Positions 19,471 through 33,049 of a DNA stretch of 64,000 nucleotides are shown piece by piece. Numbering within the stretch: position 1 is the stretch's first letter; each line of letters opens with the position of its first letter. Origin of the DNA: Anthonomus grandis grandis (Eukaryota > Arthropoda > Insecta > Coleoptera > Curculionidae). The notes under the pieces were generated by a model. That model was not told the origin of the DNA. It worked only from the letters and a program-made list of their open reading frames with translations, and searched no databases. A program made the position numbers and the translations under genes. Location of the stretch: positions 12,440,698 to 12,504,697 of the forward strand of contig NC_065564.1 in the NCBI RefSeq assembly GCF_022605725.1, read 5' to 3'.

Positions 19471-22400
19471 AGAGCTACGACTTTGGGAATAGTCTCGTTG
19501 AATTCAGAACGTCGAAACTAAGACACAACCGTTGGATTTTTAAAGCTAGTACTTATAGAAGTCGAGATACAGACTTCCAAACTTTGGGTTTTTGGTGCAC
19601 ATATATGGAAACCAAAAATTTGTATCTCGGTTAGTAAAAGAGCTACGACTTTGGGAATAGTCTCGTTGGATTCAGAACGACAAAACTAAGACAAAACCGT
19701 TGGAATTTTAAAGCTAGTACTTTTAGAAGCCGAGATACAGACTTCCAAACTTTGGGTTTTTGGTGCACATATATGGAAACCAAAAATTTGTATCTCGGTT
19801 AGTGAAAGAGCTACGACTTTGGGAATAGTCTCGTTGAATTCAGAACGTCGAAACTAAGACACAACCGTTGGATTTTTACAGCTAGTACTTTTAGAAGCCG
19901 AGATACAGACTTCCAAACTTCGGGTTTTTGGTGCACATATATGGAAACCAAAAATTTGTATCTCGGTTAGTGAAAGAGCTACGACTTTGGGAATAGTCTC
20001 GTTGGATTTAGAGCGACAAAACTAAGACAAAGCCGTTGGATTTTTAAAGCTAGTACTCATAGAAGCCGAGATGTCAACTTCCAAACTTTTGTTTTTTGGT
20101 GCACATATATGGAAACCAAAAATTTGTATCTCGGTTAGTGAAAGAGCTACGACTTTGGGAATAGTCTCGTTGGATTCAGAACGTTGAAACTAAGACAAAA
20201 CCATTGGATTTTTAAAGCTAGTACTTATAGAAGCCGAGATACAGACTTCCAAACTTTGGGTTTTTGGTGCACATATATAGAAACCAAAAATTTGTATCTC
20301 GGTTAGTTAAAGAGTTACGACTTTGGGAATAGTCTCGTTGGATTCAGAACGTCAAAACTAAGACAAAACTGTTGGATTTTTAAAGCTAGTGCTTATAGAA
20401 GTCGAGATACAGACTTCCAAACTTTGGGTTTTTGGTGCACATATATGGAAACCAAAACGTTGTATCTCGGTTAGTAAAAAAGCTACGACTTTGGGAATAG
20501 TCTCGTTGCATTTAGAACGTCGAAACTAAGACAAAACCGTTGGATATTTAAAGCTAGTACTTATCGAAGCCGAGATACAGACTTCCAAACTTTGGGTTTT
20601 TGGTGCACATATATGGAAACCAAAACGTTGTATCTCGGTTAGTAAAAAAGCTACGACTTTGGGAATAGTCTCGTTGCATTTAGAACGTCGAAACTAAGAC
20701 AAAACCGTTGGATAATTAAAGCTAGTACTTATCGAAGCCGAGATACAGACTTCCAAACTTTGGGTTTTTGGTGCACATATATGGAAACCAAAAATTTGTA
20801 TCTCGGTTAGTGAAAGAGCTACGACTTTGGGAATAGTCTCGTTGGATTCAGAACGTCAAAACTAAGACAAAACTGTTGGATTTTTAAAGCTAGTGCTTAT
20901 AGAAGTCGAGATACAGACTTCCAAACTTTGGGTTTTTGGTACACATATATGGAAACCAAAACGTTGTATCTCGGTTAGTAAAAAAGCTACGACTTTGGGA
21001 ATAGTCTCGTTGCATTTAGAACGTCGAAACTAAGACAAAACCGTTGGATATTTAAAGCTAGTACTTATCGAAGCCGAGATACAGACTTCCAAACTTTGGG
21101 TTTTTGGTGCACATATATGGAAACCAAAAATTTGTATCTCGGTTAGTGAAAGAGCTACGACTTTGGGAATAGTCTCGTTGGATTCAGAACGTGGAAACTA
21201 AGACAAAACCGTTGGATTTTTAAAGCTAGTACTTATAGAAGCCGAGATACAGACCTCCAAACTTTGGGTTTTTGGTGCACATATATAGAAACCAAAAATT
21301 TGTATCTCGGTTAGTAAAAGAGCTACGACTTTGGGAATAGTCTCGTTAAATTCAGAACGTCGAAACTAAGGCAAAACCGTTGGATTTTTAAAGCTAGTAC
21401 TTATAGAAGCCGAGATGTCAACTTCCAAACTTTTGGTTTTTGGTGCACATATATGGAAACCAAAAATTTGTATCTCGGTTAGTGAAAGAGCTACGACTTT
21501 AAGAATAGTCTCGTTGGATTCAGAACGTTAAAACTAAGACAAAACCATTGGATTTTTAAAGCTAGTACTTATAGAAGCCGAGATACAGACTTCCAAACTT
21601 TGGGTTTTTGGTGCACATATATAGAAACCAAAAATTTGTATCTCGGTTAGTAAAAGAGCTACGACTTTGGGAATAGTCTCGTTGCATTTAGAACGTCGAA
21701 ACTAAGACAAAACCGTTGGATATTTAAAGCTAGTACTTATCGAAGCCGAGATACAGACTTCCAAACTTTGGGTTTTTGGTGCACATATATAGAAACCAAA
21801 AATTTGTATCTCGGTTAGTAAAAGAGCTACGACTTTGGGAATAGTCTCGTTGGATTCAAAACGTCGAAACTAAGACAAAATTGTTGGATTTTTAAAGCTA
21901 GTACTTTTAGAAGCCGAGATACAGACTTCCAAACTTTGGGTTTTTGGTGCACATATATGGAAACCAAAAATTTGTATCTCGGTTAGTAAAAGAGCTACGA
22001 CTTTGGGAGTAGTCTCGTTGGATTCAGAACGTCGAAACTAAGACAAAACCGTTGGATTTTTAAAGCTAGTACTTTTAGAAGCCGAGATACAGACTTCCAA
22101 ACTTTGGGTTTTTGGTGCACATATATGGAAACCAAAAATTTGTATCTCGGTTAGTGAAAGAGCTACGACTTTGGGAATAGTCTCGTTGAATTCAGAACGT
22201 CGAAACTAAGACAAAACCGTTGGATTTTTAAAGCTAGTACTTATAGAAGCTGAGATACAGACTTCCAAACTTTGGGTTTTTGGTGCACATATATGGAAAC
22301 CAAAAATTTGTATCTCGGTTAGTGAAAGAGCTACGACTTTGGGAATAGTCTCGTTGAATTCAGAACGTCGAAACTAAGACAAAACCGTTGGATTTTTAAA

Positions 22401-25228
22401 GCTAGTACTTATAGAAGCTGAGATACAGACTTCCAAACTTTGGGTTTTTGGTGCACATATATAGAAACCAAAAATTTGTATCTCGGTTAGTAAAAGAGCT
22501 ACGACTTTGGGAATAGTCTCGTTGGATTCAAAACGTCGAAACTAAGACAAAACCGTTGGATTTTTAAAGCTAGTACTTTTAGAAGCCGAGATACAGACTT
22601 CCAAACTTTGGGTTTTTGGTGCACATATATGGAAACCAAAAATTTGTATCTCGGTTAGTGAAAGAGCTACGACTTTGGGAATAGTCTCGTTGAATTCAGA
22701 ACGTCGAAACTAAGACAAAACCGTTGGATTTTTAAAGCTAGTACTTATAGAAGCTGAGATACAGACTTCCAAACTTTGGGTTTTTGGTGCACATATATGG
22801 AAACCAAAAATTTGTATCTCGGTTAGTAAAAGAGCTACTACTTTGGGAGTAGTCTCGTTGGATTCAGAACGTCGAAACTAAGACAAAACCGTTGGATTTT
22901 TAAAGCTAGTACTTATAGAAGCCGAGATACAGACTTCCAAACTTTGGGTTTTTGGTGCACATATATGGAAACCAAAAATTTGTATCTCGGTTAGTGAAAG
23001 AGCTATGACTTTGGAAATAGTCTCGTTGGATTTAGAGCGATAAAACTAAGACAAAGCCGTTGGATTTTTAAAGCTAGTACTCATAGAAGCCGAGATGTCA
23101 ACTTCCAAACTTTTGGTTTTTGGTGCACATATATGGAAACCAAAAATTTGTATCTCGGTAAGTGAAAGAGCTACGACTTTGAGAATAGTCTCGTTGGATT
23201 CAGAACGTTAGAACTAAGAGAAAACCATTGGATTTTTAAAGCTAGTACTTATAGAAGCCGAGATACAGACTTCCAAACTTTGGGTTTTTGGTGCACATAT
23301 ATGGAAACCAAAAATTTGTATCTCGGTTAGTGAAAGAGCTACGACTTTGAGAATAGTCTCGTTGGATTCAGAACGTTGAAACTAAGACAAAACCATTGGA
23401 TTTTTAAAGCTAGTACTTATAGAAGCCGAGATACAGACTTCCAAACTTTTGGTTTTTGGTGCACATATATGGAAACCAAAAATTTGTATCTCGGTTAGTG
23501 AAAGAGCTACGACTTTGGGAATAGTCTCGTTGGATTCAGAACGTTGAAACTAAGACAAAACCATTGGATTTTTAAAGCTAGTACTTATAGAAGCCGAGAT
23601 ACAGACTTCCAAACTTTGGGTTTTTGGTGCACATATATGGAAACCAAAAATTTGTATCTCGGTTAGTAAAAAAGCTACGACTTTGGGAATAGTCTCGTTG
23701 GATTGAGAACGTCGAATCTAAGATAAAACCGTTGGATTTTTAAAGCTAGTACTTATAGAAGCCGAGATGTCAACTTCCAAACTTTTGGTTTTTGGTGCAC
23801 ATATATGGAAACCAAAAATTTGTATCTCGGTAAGTGAAAGAGCTACGACTTTGAGAATAGTCTCGTTGGATTCAGAACGTTAGAACTAAGACAAAACCAT
23901 TGGATTTTTAAAGCTAGTACTTATAGAAGCCGAGATACAGACTTCCAAACTTTGGGTTTTTGGTGCACATATATGGAAACCAAAAATTTGTATCTCGGTT
24001 AGTTAAAGAGTTACGACTTTGGGAGTAGTCTCGTTGGATTCAGAACGTTGAAACTAAGACAAAACCGTTGGATTTTTAAAGCTAGTACTTATAGAAGCCG
24101 AGATACAGACTTCCAAACTTTGGGTTTTTGGTGCACATATATGGAAACCAAAAATTTGTATCTCGGTTAGTGAAAGAGCTACGACTTTGGGAATAGTCTC
24201 GTTGAATTCAGAACGTCAAAACTAAGACAAAAACCGGTGGATTTTTAAAGCTAGTACTTATAGAAGCCGAGATACAGACTTCCAAACTTTGGGTTTTTGG
24301 TGCACATATATGGAAACCAAAAATTTGTATCTCGGTTAGTAAAAGAGCTACGACTTTGGGAGTAGTCTCGTTGGATTCAGAACGTCGAAACTAAGACAAA
24401 ACCGTTGGATTTTTAAAGCTAGTACTTATAGAAGCCGAGATACAGACTTCCAAACTTTGGGTTTTTGGTGCACATATATAGAAACCAAAAATTTGTATCT
24501 CGGTTAGTTAAAGAGTTACGACTTTGGGAGTAGTCTCGTTGGATTCAGAACGTTGAAACTAAGACAAAACCGTTGGATTTTTAAAGCTAGTACTTATAGA
24601 AGCCGAGATACAGACTTCCAAACTTTGGGTTTTTGGTGCACATATATGGAAACCAAAAATTTGTATCTCGGTTAGTAAAAGAGCTACGACTTTGGGAGTA
24701 GTCTCGTTGGATTCAGAACGTCGAAACTAAGACAAAACCGTTGGATTTTTAAAGCTAGTACTTTTAGAAGCCGAGATACAGACTTCCAAACTTTGGGTTT
24801 TTGGTGCACATATATGGAAACCAAAAATTTGTATCTCGGTTAGTGAAAGAGCTACGACTTTGGGAGTAGTCTCGTTGGATTTAGAACGTCGAAACTAAGA
24901 CAAAACCGTTGGATTTTTAAAGCTAGTACTTATAGAAGCCGAGATACAGACTTCCAAACTTTGGGTTTTTGGTGCACATATATGGAAACCAAAAATTTGT
25001 ATCTCGGTTAGTAAAAGAGCTACGACTTTATGAATAGTCTCGTTGGATTCAAAACGTCGAAACTAAGACAAAACCGTTGGATTTTTAAAGCTAGTACTTA
25101 TAGAAGCCGAGATACAGACTTCCAAACTTTGGGTTTTTGGTGCACATATATGGAAACCAAAAATTTGTATCTCGGTTAGTGAAAGAGCTACGACTTTGGG
25201 AGTAGTCTCGTTGGATTCAGAACGTCGA

Positions 25229-25396
25229 AACTAAGACAAAACCGTTGGATTTTTAAAGCTAGTACTTATAGAAGCCGAGATACAGACTTCCAAACTTTGG
25301 GTTTTTGGTGCACATATATGGAAACCAAAAATTTGTATCTCGGTTAGTAAAAGAGCTACGACTTTGGGAGTAGTCTCGTTGGATTCAGAACGTCGA
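25229..25396 (+). repeat. Representative satellite monomer with nested dyad
   Basis: This near-consensus 168-bp monomer illustrates the internal symmetry. The outer arms CCGAGATAC (25275-25283) and GTATCTCGG (25335-25343) are perfect 9-bp inverted repeats. The inner arms TTTTTGGT (25302-25309) and ACCAAAAA (25324-25331) are perfect 8-bp inverted repeats around a 14-nt loop that includes CACATATATGG. Together they could extrude as a bulged hairpin of about 69 nt, on either DNA strand or in a transcript. The symmetry is directly visible; any function is unproven. Confidence 0.8.
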
Positions 25397-26070
25397 AACT
25401 AAGTAAAAACCGTTGGATTTTTAAAGCTAGTACTTATAGAAGCCGAGATGTCAACTTCCAAACTTTTGGTTTTTGGTGCACATATATGGAAACCAAAAAT
25501 TTGTATCTCGGTTAGTAAAAGAGCTACGACTTTGGGAATAGTCTCGTTGGATTTAGAGCGACAAAACTAAGACAAAGCCGTTGGATTTTTAAAGCTAGTA
25601 CTCATAGAAGCCGAGATGTCAACTTCCAAACTTTTGGTTTTTGGTGCACATATATGGAAACCAAAAATTTGTATCTCGGTTAGTGAAAGAGCTACGACTT
25701 TGGGAATAGTCTCGTTGGATTTAGAGCGACAAAACTAAGACAAAGCCGTTGGATTTTTAAAGCTAGTACTCATAGAAGCCGAGATGTCAACTTCCAAACT
25801 TTTGGTTTTTGGTGCACATATATGGAAACCAAAAATTTGTATCTCGGTTAGTGAAAGAGCTACGACTTTGAGAATAGTCTCGTTGGATTTAGAACGTTGA
25901 AACTAAGACAAAACCATTGGATTTTTAAAGCTAGTACTTATAGAAGCCGAGATACAGACTTCCAAACTTTGGGTTTTTGGTGCACATATATGGAAACCAA
26001 AAATTTGTATCTCGGTTAGTAAAAGAGCTACGACTTTAAGAGTTGTCTCGTTGGATTCAGAACGTCGAAA

Positions 26071-27000
26071 CTAAGACAAAACCGTTGGATTTTTAAAGCT
26101 AGTACTTATAGAAGCCGAGATACAGACTTCCAAACTTTGGGTTTTTGGTGCACATATATGGAAACCAAAAATTTGTATCTCGGTTAGTGAAAGAGCTACG
26201 ACTTTGGGAATAGTCTCGTTGAATTCAGAACGTCGAAAGTAAGACAAAACCGTTGGATTTTTAAAGCTAGTACTTATAGAAGCCGAAATGTCAACTTCCA
26301 AACTTTTGGTTTTTGGTGCACATATATGGAAACCAAAAATTTGTATCTCGGTTAGTAAAAGAGCTACGACTTTGGGAATAGTCTCGTTGAATTCAGAACG
26401 TCGAAACTAAGACAAAACCGTTGGATTTTTAAAGCTAGTACTTATAGAAGCCGAGATACAGACTTCCAAACTTTGGGTTTTTGGTGCACATATATGGAAA
26501 CCAAAAATTTGTATCTCGGTTAGTGAAAGAGCTACGACTTTGGGAATAGTCTCGTTGAATTCAGAACGTCGAAAGTAAGACAAAACCGTTGGATTTTTAA
26601 AGCTAGTACTTATAGAAGCCGAAATGTCAACTTCCAAACTTTTGGTTTTTGGTGCACATATATGGAAACCAAAAATTTGTATCTCGGTTAGTAAAAGAGC
26701 TACGACTTTGGGAGTAGTCTCGTTGGATTCAGAACGTCGAAACTAAGACAAAACCGTTGGATTTTTAAAGCTAGTACTTTTAGAAGCCGAGATACAGACT
26801 TCCAAACTTTGGGTTTTTGGTGCACATATATGGAAACCAAAAATTTGTATCTCGGTTAGTGAAAGAGCTACGACTTTGGGAATAGTCTCGTTGAATTCAG
26901 AACGTCGAAAGTAAGACAAAACCGTTGGATTTTTAAAGCTAGTACTTATAGAAGCCGAAATGTCAACTTCCAAACTTTTGGTTTTTGGTGCACATATATG
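26071..27000 (+). repeat. Run of 336-bp dimers carrying the GAAAGTAAGAC variant
   Basis: Alternate monomers carry GTCGAAAGTAAGAC with GCCGAAATGTCAAC, giving a two-monomer period of 336 bp repeated three times. The C-to-G change removes a reverse-strand TAG, which is why 76-codon reverse open frames appear at 26071, 26407 and 26743. These frames are not genes. Confidence 0.7.
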
Positions 27001-27419
27001 GAAACCAAAAATTTGTATCTCGGTTAGTGAAAGAGCTACGACTTTGAGAATAGTCTCGTTGGATTCAGAACGTTGAAACTAAGACAAAACCATTGGATTT
27101 TTAAAGCTAGTACTTTTAGAAGCCGAGATACAGACTTCCAAACTTTGGGTTTTTGGTGCACATATATGGAAACCAAAAATTTGTATCTCGGTTAGTGAAA
27201 GAGCTACGACTTTGAGAATAGTCTCGTTGGATTCAGAACGTTGAAACTAAGACAAAACCATTGGATTTTTAAAGCTAGTACTTATAGATGCCGAGATACA
27301 GACTTCCAAACTTTGGGTTTTTGGTGCACATATATGGAAACCAAAAATTTGTATCTCGGTTAGTAAAAGAGCTACGACTTTAAGAGTTGTCTCGTTGGAT
27401 TCAGAACGTCGAAACTAAG

Positions 27420-29143
27420 ACAAAACCGTTGGATTTTTAAAGCTAGTACTTTTAGAAGCCGAGATACAGACTTCCAAACTTTGGGTTTTTGGTGCACATA
27501 TATGGAAACCAAAAATTTGTATCTCGGTTAGTGAAAGAGCTACGACTTTGGGAATAGTCTCGTTGAATTTAGAACGTCGAAAGTAAGACAAAACCGTTGG
27601 ATTTTTAAAGCTAGTACTTATAGAAGCCGAAATGTCAACTTCCAAACTTTTGGTTTTTGGTGCACATATATGGAAACCAAAAATTTGTATCTCGGTTAGT
27701 AAAAGAGCTACGACTTTGGGAATAGTCTCGTTGAATTCAGAACGTCGAAACTAAGACAAAACCGTTGGATTTTTAAAGCTAGTACTTATAGAAGCCGAGA
27801 TACAGACTTCCAAACTTTGGGTTTTTGGTGCACATATATGGAAACCAAAAATTTGTATCTCGGTTAGTAAAAGAGCTACGACTTTGGGAGTAGTCTCGTT
27901 GGATTCAGAACGTCGAAACTAAGACAAAACCGTTGGATTTTTAAAGCTAGTACTTTTAGAAGCCGAGATACAGACTTCCAAACTTTGGGTTTTTGGTGCA
28001 CATATATGGAAACCAAAAATTTGTATCTCGGTTAGTGAAAGAGCTACGACTTTGGGAATAGTCTTGTTGAATTCAGAACGTCGAAAGTAAGACAAAACCG
28101 TTGGATTTTTAAAGCTAGTACTTATAGAAGCCGAAATGTCAACTTCCAAACTTTTGGTTTTTGGTGCACATATATGGAAACCAAAAATTTGTATCTCGGT
28201 TAGTGAAAGAGCTACGACTTTGAGAATAGTCTCGTTGGATTCAGAACGTTGAAACTAAGACAAAACCATTGGATTTTTAAAGCTAGTACTTTTAGAAGCC
28301 GAGATACAGACTTCCAAACTTTGGGTTTTTGGTGCACATATATGGAAACCAAAAATTTGTATCTCGGTTAGTGAAAGAGCTACGACTTTGAGAATAGTCT
28401 CGTTGGATTCAGAACGTTGAAACTAAGACAAAACCATTGGATTTTTAAAGCTAGTACTTATAGAAGCCGAGATACAGACTTCCAAACTTTGGGTTTTTGG
28501 TGCACATATATGGAAACCAAAAATTTGTATCTCGGTTAGTAAAAGAGCTACGACTTTAAGAGTTGTCTCGTTGGATTCAGAACGTCGAAACTAAGACAAA
28601 ACCGTTGGATTTTTAAAGCTAGTACTTATAGAAGCCGAGATACAGACTTCCAAACTTTGGGTTTTTGGTGCACATATATGGAAACCAAAAATTTGTATCT
28701 CGGTTAGTAAAAGAGCTACGACTTTGGGAGTAGTCTCGTTGGATTCAGAACGTCGAAACTAAGACAACACCGTTGGATTTTTAAAGCTAGTACTTATAGA
28801 AGCCGAGATACAGACTTCCAAACTTTGGGTTTTTGGTGCACATATATGGAAACCAAAAATTTGTATCTCGGTTAGTGAAAGAGCTACGACTTTGAGAATA
28901 GTCTCGTTGGATTCAGAACGTTGAAACTAAGACAAAACCATTGGATTTTTAAAGCTAGTACTTATAGAAGCCGAGATACAGACTTCCAAACTTTGGGTTT
29001 TTGGTGCACATATATGGAAACCAAAAATTTGTATCTCGGTTAGTAAAAGAGCTACGACTTTAAGAGTTGTCTCGTTGGATTCAGAACGTCGAAACTAAGA
29101 CAAAACCGTTGGATTTTTAAAGCTAGTACTTATAGAAGCCGAA
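27420..29143 (+). repeat. 1.72-kb block, duplicated at 30108-31831
   Basis: This stretch of about ten monomers recurs exactly 2,688 bp (16 monomers) downstream with nearly every diagnostic variant in the same order. The shared series includes GAATTTAGAACGTCGAAAG, the unusual TAGTCTTGTTGAATTC (28061 and 30749), paired CCATTGG monomers, TAAGAGTTGTC and GACAACACCG. Divergence starts near 29146, where GAAATGTCAAC stands against GAGATACAGAC. Confidence 0.85.
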
Positions 29144-32100
29144 ATGTCAACTTCCAAACTTTTGGTTTTTGGTGCACATATATGGAAACCAAAAATTTGT
29201 ATCTCGGTTAGTGAAAGAGCTACGACTTTGGGAATAGTCTCGTTGGATTTAGAGCGACAAAACTAAGACAAAGCCGTTGGATTTTTAAAGCTAGTACTCA
29301 TAGAAGCCGAGATACAGACTTCCAAACTTTGGGTTTTTGGTGCACATATATGGAAACCAAAAATTTGTATCTCGGTTAGTAAAAGAGCTACGACTTTGGG
29401 AGTAGTCTCGTTGGATTCAGAACGTCAAAACTAAGACAAAACCGTTGGATTTTTAAAGCTAGTACTTTTAGAAGCCGAGATACAGACTTCCAAACTTTGG
29501 GTTTTTGGTGCACATATATGGAAACCAAAAATTTGTATCTCGGTTAGTAAAAGAGCTACGACTTTGGGAGTAGTCTCGTTGGATTCAGAACGTCGAAACT
29601 AAGACAAAACCGTTGGATTTTTAAAGCTAGTACTTATAGAAGCCGAAATGTCAACTTCCAAACTTTTGGTTTTTGGTGCACATATATGGAAACCAAAAAT
29701 TTGTATCTCGGTTAGTGAAAGAGCTACGACTTTGGGAATAGTCTCGTTGAATTCAGAACGTCGAAAGTAAGACAAAACCGTTGGATTTTTAAAGCTAGTA
29801 CTTATAGAAGCCGAAATGTCAACTTCCAAACTTTTGGTTTTTGGTGCACATATATGGAAACCAAAAATTTGTATCTCGGTTAGTGAAAGAGCTACGACTT
29901 TGGGAATAGTCTCGTTGGATTTAGAGCGACAAAACTAAGACAAAGCCGTTGGATTTTTAAAGCTAGTACTCATAGAAGCCGAGATACAGACTTCCAAACT
30001 TTGGGTTTTTGGTGCACATATATGGAAACCAAAAATTTGTATCTCGGTTAGTAAAAGAGCTACGACTTTGGGAGTAGTCTCGTTGGATTCAGAACGTCAA
30101 AACTAAGACAAAACCGTTGGATTTTTAAAGCTAGTACTTTTAGAAGCCGAGATACAGACTTCCAAACTTTGGGTTTTTGGTGCACATATATGGAAACCAA
30201 AAATTTGTATCTCGGTTAGTGAAAGAGCTACGACTTTGGGAATAGTCTCGTTGAATTTAGAACGTCGAAAGTAAGACAAAACCGTTGGATTTTTAAAGCT
30301 AGTACTTATAGAAGCCGAAATGTCAACTTCCAAACTTTTGGTTTTTGGTGCACATATATGGAAACCAAAAATTTGTATCTCGGTTAGTAAAAGAGCTACG
30401 ACTTTGGGAATAGTCTCGTTGAATTCAGAACGTCGAAACTAAGACAAAACCGTTGGATTTTTAAAGCTAGTACTTATAGAAGCCGAGATACAGACTTCCA
30501 AACTTTGGGTTTTTGGTGCACATATATGGAAACCAAAAATTTGTATCTCGGTTAGTAAAAGAGCTACGACTTTGGGAGTAGTCTCGTTGGATTCAGAACG
30601 TCGAAACTAAGACAAAACCGTTGGATTTTTAAAGCTAGTACTTTTAGAAGCCGAGATACAGACTTCCAAACTTTGGGTTTTTGGTGCACATATATGGAAA
30701 CCAAAAATTTGTATCTCGGTTAGTGAAAGAGCTACGACTTTGGGAATAGTCTTGTTGAATTCAGAACGTCGAAAGTAAGACAAAACCGTTGGATTTTTAA
30801 AGCTAGTACTTATAGAAGCCGAAATGTCAACTTCCAAACTTTTGGTTTTTGGTGCACATATATGGAAACCAAAAATTTGTATCTCGGTTAGTGAAAGAGC
30901 TACGACTTTGAGAATAGTCTCGTTGGATTCAGAACGTTGAAACTAAGACAAAACCATTGGATTTTTAAAGCTAGTACTTTTAGAAGCCGAGATACAGACT
31001 TCCAAACTTTGGGTTTTTGGTGCACATATATGGAAACCAAAAATTTGTATCTCGGTTAGTGAAAGAGCTACGACTTTGAGAATAGTCTCGTTGGATTCAG
31101 AACGTTGAAACTAAGACAAAACCATTGGATTTTTAAAGCTAGTACTTATAGAAGCCGAGATACAGACTTCCAAACTTTGGGTTTTTGGTGCACATATATG
31201 GAAACCAAAAATTTGTATCTCGGTTAGTAAAAGAGCTACGACTTTAAGAGTTGTCTCGTTGGATTCAGAACGTCGAAACTAAGACAAAACCGTTGGATTT
31301 TTAAAGCTAGTACTTATAGAAGCCGAGATACAGACTTCCAAACTTTGGGTTTTTGGTGCACATATATGGAAACCAAAAATTTGTATCTCGGTTAGTAAAA
31401 GAGCTACGACTTTGGGAGTAGTCTCGTTGGATTCAGAACGTCGAAACTAAGACAACACCGTTGGATTTTTAAAGCTAGTACTTATAGAAGCCGAGATACA
31501 GACTTCCAAACTTTGGGTTTTTGGTGCACATATATGGAAACCAAAAATTTGTATCTCGGTTAGTGAAAGAGCTACGACTTTGAGAATAGTCTCGTTGGAT
31601 TCAGAACGTTGAAACTAAGACAAAACCATTGGATTTTTAAAGCTAGTACTTATAGAAGCCGAGATACAGACTTCCAAACTTTGGGTTTTTGGTGCACATA
31701 TATGGAAACCAAAAATTTGTATCTCGGTTAGTAAAAGAGCTACGACTTTAAGAGTTGTCTCGTTGGATTCAGAACGTCGAAACTAAGACAAAACCGTTGG
31801 ATTTTTAAAGCTAGTACTTATAGAAGCCGAGATACAGACTTCCAAACTTTGGGTATTTGGTGCACATATATGGAAACCAAAAATTTGTATCTCGGTTAGT
31901 AAAAGAGCTACGACTTTGGGAGTAGTCTCGTTGGATTCAGAACGTCGAAACTAAGACAACACCGTTGGATTTTTAAAGCTAGTACTTATAGAAGCCGAGA
32001 TACAGACTTCCAAACTTTGGGTTTTTGGTGCACATATATGGAAACCAAAAATTTGTATCTCGGTTAGTGAAAGAGCTACGACTTTGGGAATAGTCTCGTT

Positions 32101-33049
32101 GAATTCAGAACGTCAAAACTAAGACAAAAACCGGTGGATTTTTAAAGCTAGTACTTATAGAAGCCGAGATACAGACTTCCAAACTTTGGGTTTTTGGTGC
32201 ACATATATGGAAACCAAAAATTTGTATCTCGGTTAGTAAAAGAGCTACGACTTTATGAATAGTCTCGTTGGATTCAAAACGTCGAAACTAAGACAAAACC
32301 GTTGGATTTTTAAAGCTAGTACTTATAGAAGCCGAGATACAGACTTCCAAACTTTGGGTTTTTGGTGCACATATATGGAAACCAAAAATTTGTATCTCGG
32401 TTAGTAAAAGAGCTACGACTTTGGGAGTAGTCTCGTTGGATTCAGAACGTCGAAACTAAGACAACACCGTTAGATTTTTAAAGCTAGTACTTATAGAAGC
32501 CGAGATACAGACTTCCAAACTTTGGGTTTTTGGTGCACATATATGGAAACCAAAAATTTGTATCTCGTTTAGTAACTGAGCTACGACTTTGGGAGTAGTC
32601 TCGTTGGATTCAGAACGTCGAAACTAAGACAAAACCGTTGGATTTTTAAAGCTAGTACTTATAGAAGCCGAGATACAGACTTCCAAACTTTGGGTTTTTG
32701 GTGCACATATATGGAAACCAAAAATTTGTATCTCGGTTAGTAAAAGAGCTACAAATTTGGGAATAGTCTCGTTGGATTCAGAAAGTCGAAACTAAGACAG
32801 AACCGTTGGATTTTTAAAGCTAGTACTTATAGAAGCCGAGATGTCAACTTCCAAACTTTTGGTTTTTGGTGCACATATATGGAAACCAAAAATTTGTATC
32901 TCGGTTAGTAAAAGAGCTACGACTTTGGAAGTAGTCTCGTTGGATTCAGAACGTTGAAACTAAGACAAAACCGTTGGATTTTTAAAGCTAGTACTTATAG
33001 AAGCCGAGATACAGACTTCCAAACTTTGGGTTTTTGGTGCACATATATG

